A stretch of 42,314 nt of DNA, from positions 1 through 42,314 of the forward strand of contig KQ964293.1 in assembly GCA_001566295.1 (NCBI GenBank), in the 5' to 3' direction. Positions 38,512 through 42,314 of this stretch are shown in pieces; positions within the stretch are counted from its first letter, which is position 1; the number at the start of each line of letters is the position of its first letter. A model generated the notes under the pieces. That model was not told the origin of the DNA. It saw nothing but the letters and a program-made list of their open reading frames with translations, and made no database searches. This DNA is from Microdochium bolleyi (taxonomy: Eukaryota > Ascomycota > Sordariomycetes > Xylariales > Microdochiaceae). Made by a program: the position numbers and the translations under genes.

Positions 38512-38937
38512 ATGGCTTCTCCGACGGATTCACAAACTGAGGTCATCGTAGGACAGAGCGAACCATGCTACACTCAGGGGGGTTCACTTTGCAGGAAAAT
38601 AAATTGCACGACTAAGCATAGGGCTGTGAACATAGCTAAAGATGGTGAAGCACTTCAGCTCGTCCTGCTCGACAGTACTCCTCCTCGTCGGGTTGATACA
38701 GCTCTAAGAAATCTAATTCGGGCAGGTGGTGGGCAAGGTGATTATCCATATGGATCGCTCACACGCAAGTCTAACGCTGTGGAAAATCATGGAACGAGGG
38801 CATCTTCCCGTATAGCGGTAGACTTGCCCACTCCTCAGCCCCTTTCTAAAGCAGCTCCGAACCTATTAACTAACGTCCATCCCTGCATCGCGAGCCACCC
38901 TGCGTGCCGAGCCAAAATACAGGTACTTCAATTTTGA
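38512..38937 (+). CDS. Small hypothetical protein
   Basis: ATG 38512 gives 141 residues (MASPTDSQTEVIVGQSEPCY...). Composition is mixed and soluble, with Cys at several places (SEPCYTQGGSLCRKINC and HPCIASHPACRAK) but no known spacing. There is no signal peptide. The C-terminal codons include an AG-GTAC sequence that could be a splice donor, so the last residues are uncertain. A strong TATA box lies just upstream. Function not assigned. Confidence 0.4.
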   Translation: MASPTDSQTEVIVGQSEPCYTQGGSLCRKINCTTKHRAVNIAKDGEALQLVLLDSTPPRRVDTALRNLIRAGGGQGDYPYGSLTRKSNAVENHGTRASSRIAVDLPTPQPLSKAAPNLLTNVHPCIASHPACRAKIQVLQF

Positions 38938-40001
38938 CATACACTTGAGTCTGCCCATACGCATGCAACTCCTCAAAATTGTTCGAAAGCTATAGAATAA
39001 CCAAATCCAAGCTATCTGATCCCTCAAAACCATCAATTTTGCTTAGCGGCGGATCTGGAGCCAGTGATCCAAAACCCACCAATTTCTTGAGCATTTCACG
39101 ACAGAGTTAATCACACTCCACCACCAGCTCCTTATCGACTCTCACAGCCATAAATAGACATAAATCGAGTCTTTGATCCGAAATTTTACCGCGAAAAGTG
39201 ACCAGCAGTTCCAAGGCTGTTATGGGACGGTGTTGTTGATCAGATCAACAAGTCGATTGGTACCTTCCTCGTGGGAGGGTCGGCCAGTTTGGGCTAGCGC
39301 CGATCGTCAAGTTATGTGGGGCATGTACTGGTTGTACTTCTTGTACTGCTTGTACTGCCTGTGGCTGGTGCGTAAGCGGCCATTCATAACTACTCAGTGG
39401 GGGGAGGAGTGGTCATTCGTGAATGTCCAGAAAGCAAATGATTTTCATAAACAATACAGCTAGATTTGAAATAGGTGTCCGTGTCCAGTAGGTCATGTAC
39501 AAATAGTTCTGCGCACATGCCCCCTGGTCTTGGCACACCACGTCAATCAGTGGGGATGTGGACACCTCTGCAAAAAGGCGTGGTAGAGGACAGCCAATTC
39601 GTGCTCCATAGTCAGTAATGGCTTGCATAAGACTCCTCGCTTATTGCATAGACGAAGGCGTCAGGATATGAGGAAAATACACGATTCGTAACAAAACAAG
39701 GGTCTTCCGACCGAACATCTCTACCCTTAGAATACCGTACCCGAATGGCCGGAAAGATGGCTGACTGGCTGTACAGTACCGTAGCTGACTTGTAAGGTCG
39801 CAGCGTCAGCCTGGATATGTCCGTGTGATTACCCCGCATTTCCTCTCCTTGCCCCGCTGATGTCAGATGCCTGCCGTTTGTGCCCCACTACGATCCTGAT
39901 GCTCGAAGCGACATGGTCTTTCATGACCAAAGCCGCATCACGCCGTCGCCAGCCAAAACCGTCAATCAGCCGAGATCCCCGGCTGAGACTACGCTGGCAG
40001 G
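38938..40001. other. Intergenic; 9-bp repeat at 39323-39367
   Basis: Short overlapping frames lack domains. Five 9-bp units resembling TTGTACTGC occur in tandem at 39323-39367. The last 140 bp are presumably the leader of the HET gene. Confidence 0.45.
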
Positions 40002-42314
40002 ATGCGGCTCTTGGAACTCAAAGAGGATGGCAGCCTCAGCCTTCGGGAATATTCCCCAGAGGACGTCCCGCCATATGCTATCCTCTCGCACACCTGGGGA
40101 CCAGATGACCAGGAGATCACCTTTCAAGACGTTCAACATCATGCAGGCCACCACAAAGACGGATATCAAAAGCTCACGTTCTGCAGCCAAAAGGCTGCGC
40201 TGGATGGCCTGAAACATTTCTGGATCGACACTTGCTGTATAGACAAGTCTAACAGCCAGGAGCTTCAAGAAGCGATCAACTCCATGTTTCGCTGGTACAG
40301 AGATGCTATCCATTGCTACGTGTTTCTCACTGATGTGCCCAAAAACAGCAGCGACAATAACGACGACAGGCTGTCACAAGGACAATGGGAGAGAGCGTTC
40401 AGAAGCAGCCGGTGGCTGACCCGCGGTTGGACGCTTCAGGAGCTGATCGCCCCAAGATCAGTCAAGTTCTTCTCAGCAGAAGGGAAAGCATTGGGCGACA
40501 AAACCACGCTAGAGGCACTGCTTCACGAATGCACAGGGATCCCCATCGACGCCCTCCGAGGGAGACCGTTAGCTGATTTCAGCATCAACGAGCGGCTCTC
40601 CTGGCTTGGGAAGCGCAAGACAAAGCGCCCCGAAGATCTCGCGTATTGCATGTTCGGCATTTTCGATGTTCATATGCCACTCATCTACAGCGAGGGGCAG
40701 GAGAAGGCCTTCCTCAGACTGAGGCGAGAGATTGGTAAGCGTCTGTGGCTTTCCATGCGCTTCCAATCAGCCCCTCTTACGAAATAGCAACAATCAGCAG
40801 ACTGACGACTTGTAGAACCTACACCGCGACGCGCCGAACCCTTCTCGACCATCCCGCTCCTTCCCGATGCCGACTTCGTCGAGCGACCCGACGTGGCTGC
40901 GTGGCTGGATACGACCCTCGCGCAGCCAGGCAGCCGTGCCGCCCTGGTCGGCCTCGGAGGTATCGGCAAGTCTCAGGTAGCGATCGAGTACGCGCACCGA
41001 GTCCGACAGCAATCGCCCAGTACGTACGTGCTCTGGGTACACGCGGACACGCAAGCGCGGTTTGAGGAGGCGTATCGCGTCGTTGCAGAGCGACTGCAGC
41101 TGCCACGGCGGCATGATCCTCAGGTCGATGTGTTGCAGCTGGTGTACAACTGGTTGTTCAACGCGGAGAATGGACACTGGTTAATGATACTGGACAACGC
41201 GGACGATGTCGGAGTGTTCTATCCAAGCACTCGCGACCGGCCCGGGACGAGTGTGTCGAAGCAACGACGATTGGCGTCGCTCCTGCCTCAGAGCAGGAAC
41301 GGCAGGATCCTTGTTACGTCGCGGAACAGGGATGCGGCCGAACGGCTAGCAGGCAGCTGGGGTGTCGTCTTCATGCAGCGGATGGACGAGAGCCAAGCAA
41401 CGCAATTACTTCAGAAGAAGCTTCGAGACAGATACGAGGAAGAGGCAGCCGTCCCCCTAGCGCAAGCGCTCGAGTACATACCTCTCGCAATCACGCAGGC
41501 AGCCGCGTACATCGCCCGACGGTGGCCACGGATCTCGTGCTCGACGTATCTGGAACACTTTCGGAAGAATGAGAAAAAGAAGGAAGGTCTGCTTTACAGA
41601 GACCTAGGTGATCTTCGGCGTGACGGGACGGCGGCGAACTCGGTCGTGGTGACGTGGCAGATCACGTTCGAGCAGATCCAGAAGGAGCGGCGGTCAGCGG
41701 CAGACTTGCTCTCTCTTATGAGCCTTTTCAACCCGCAGGAGATACCGGAGTGGGTACTGCGAAGCTACTATCAGCGGAGATACAGGATTGGGAAACATTA
41801 CGACGATGGAAAGGAAACCGACGAGGGCCGCAAAGATGACCACGACGACAGCGAAGATGACCACAACGACGACGGTCTGGACGATGACCTAGAAACGCTC
41901 CGAGCTTACTCGTTGGTGGCCGTAACCGTGCAACAAGATACCTATGAGATGCATGCACTCGTGCAGTTTTGTGCACGAGCTTGGCTCTCGTCAGTGGGTG
42001 ATATCGCAAGATGGAAGCAGATATTTCTGCACGTCATGTCAGAGAATTACCCGCCGGGAAGTTATGAGAACTGGCCAAAGTGTCGGCAACTTGAGCCTCA
42101 CATCGCGCAGCTTGTCGAAACTCAGCCTGCAGATGCTCAGGGTGCGACAGAATGGGCGCGGCTATTGACAAACGCAGGATGGTATGGGTGGCAAGTGGGA
42201 GGGTACGACAGGGCCAAGGCCTTGCTCTGGAAGGCAGTGGAGGTGCGAGAGGCAGTTCTTGGCGCAGAGAATAGCGATACACTCGCGAGCGTCAGCATTC
42301 TTGCTGCAGTGCTG
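40002..42314 (+). CDS. HET / NB-ARC / TPR NLR-type incompatibility protein, 5' part
   Basis: ATG 40002 starts with the usual HET opening (MRLLELKEDG...PPYAILSHTWG). All three HET motifs are intact: AILSHTWGPDDQEITFQD, FWIDTCCIDKSNSQELQEAI and RGWTLQELIAPRSVKFFS. An 81-bp intron (40735-40815, GTAAGC donor, CTGAC branch, TGTAG acceptor) joins exon 2 in phase. Exon 2 stays open to the window end and encodes an NB-ARC NTPase: P-loop GLGGIGKS (40950-40973), Walker B LMILDNADD and RILVTSRNRD. An Asp/His-rich insert (41835-41876) lies before the winged-helix-like part MHALVQF. The last residues (DRAKALLWKAVEVREAVLG) begin a TPR array. HET domains execute cell death when NLR sensors detect non-self. 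The 3' end is outside the window; about 742 residues are seen, with no lesion. Confidence 0.95.

Overview
The window looks like an accessory, probably lineage-specific, stretch of a filamentous ascomycete (Pezizomycotina) genome. Supporting signs are short introns of about 44-81 bp with GTAAG-type donors and CTAAC/CTGAC-type branch sites, low gene density, and typical fungal families: a HET-domain NLR, a forkhead factor, a Msy-type MscS channel, a BBE-type FAD oxidase and a 2EXR/F-box-like protein. No rRNA, tRNA, CRISPR array or telomere repeat was seen.

Layout. Positions 1-7 kb hold mostly decayed or unrecognised coding pieces: a GC-rich exon relic, a Cys-rich protein, a broken ankyrin-repeat gene and a two-frame helical ORF. 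Positions 7-11 kb hold a four-helix membrane protein (-), a thaumatin-like protein (+) and an MscS-type mechanosensitive channel (+) with one apparent 1-bp frameshift and one clear intron. Positions 12-26 kb hold a forkhead factor (-), an unknown protein (-), a triple zinc-knuckle miniprotein (+), a multipass membrane protein with one intron (+), a PHD-finger protein with internal repeats (-), two small spliced proteins (-), a secreted Ser/Thr-rich protein (+) and a basic protein (+). Positions 26.3-28.7 kb look empty. Positions 28.7-32 kb hold a secreted FAD oxidase with one intron (-) and a C2H2-type protein (+). Positions 33.99-37.0 kb are a complete Tc1/mariner-type DNA transposon with 36-bp terminal inverted repeats and TA target duplications. 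It carries a DD34E transposase with one nonsense codon plus a convergent 448-residue companion gene, and it appears to sit inside a minus-strand host gene. Positions 37.5-42.3 kb hold a 2EXR-like protein, a small TATA-box gene and the 5' part of a HET/NB-ARC/TPR NLR that runs off the window.

The two most unusual signals are these. First, the transposon's second gene lies wholly between the inverted repeats, tail to tail with the transposase. Second, a family of 10/20-bp tandem arrays (for example ACAGGACCAG and its one-base relative ACACGACCAG) begins 188, 196 and about 189 bp upstream of the start codons of the forkhead, PHD-finger and CxxC/RG-rich genes; a fourth array lies 310-560 bp upstream of another basic protein. 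They look like a shared promoter-proximal repeat. Functional links between the genes are otherwise not evident. The mix of secreted proteins, chromatin/transcription factors and an incompatibility NLR is typical of a fast-evolving accessory compartment.
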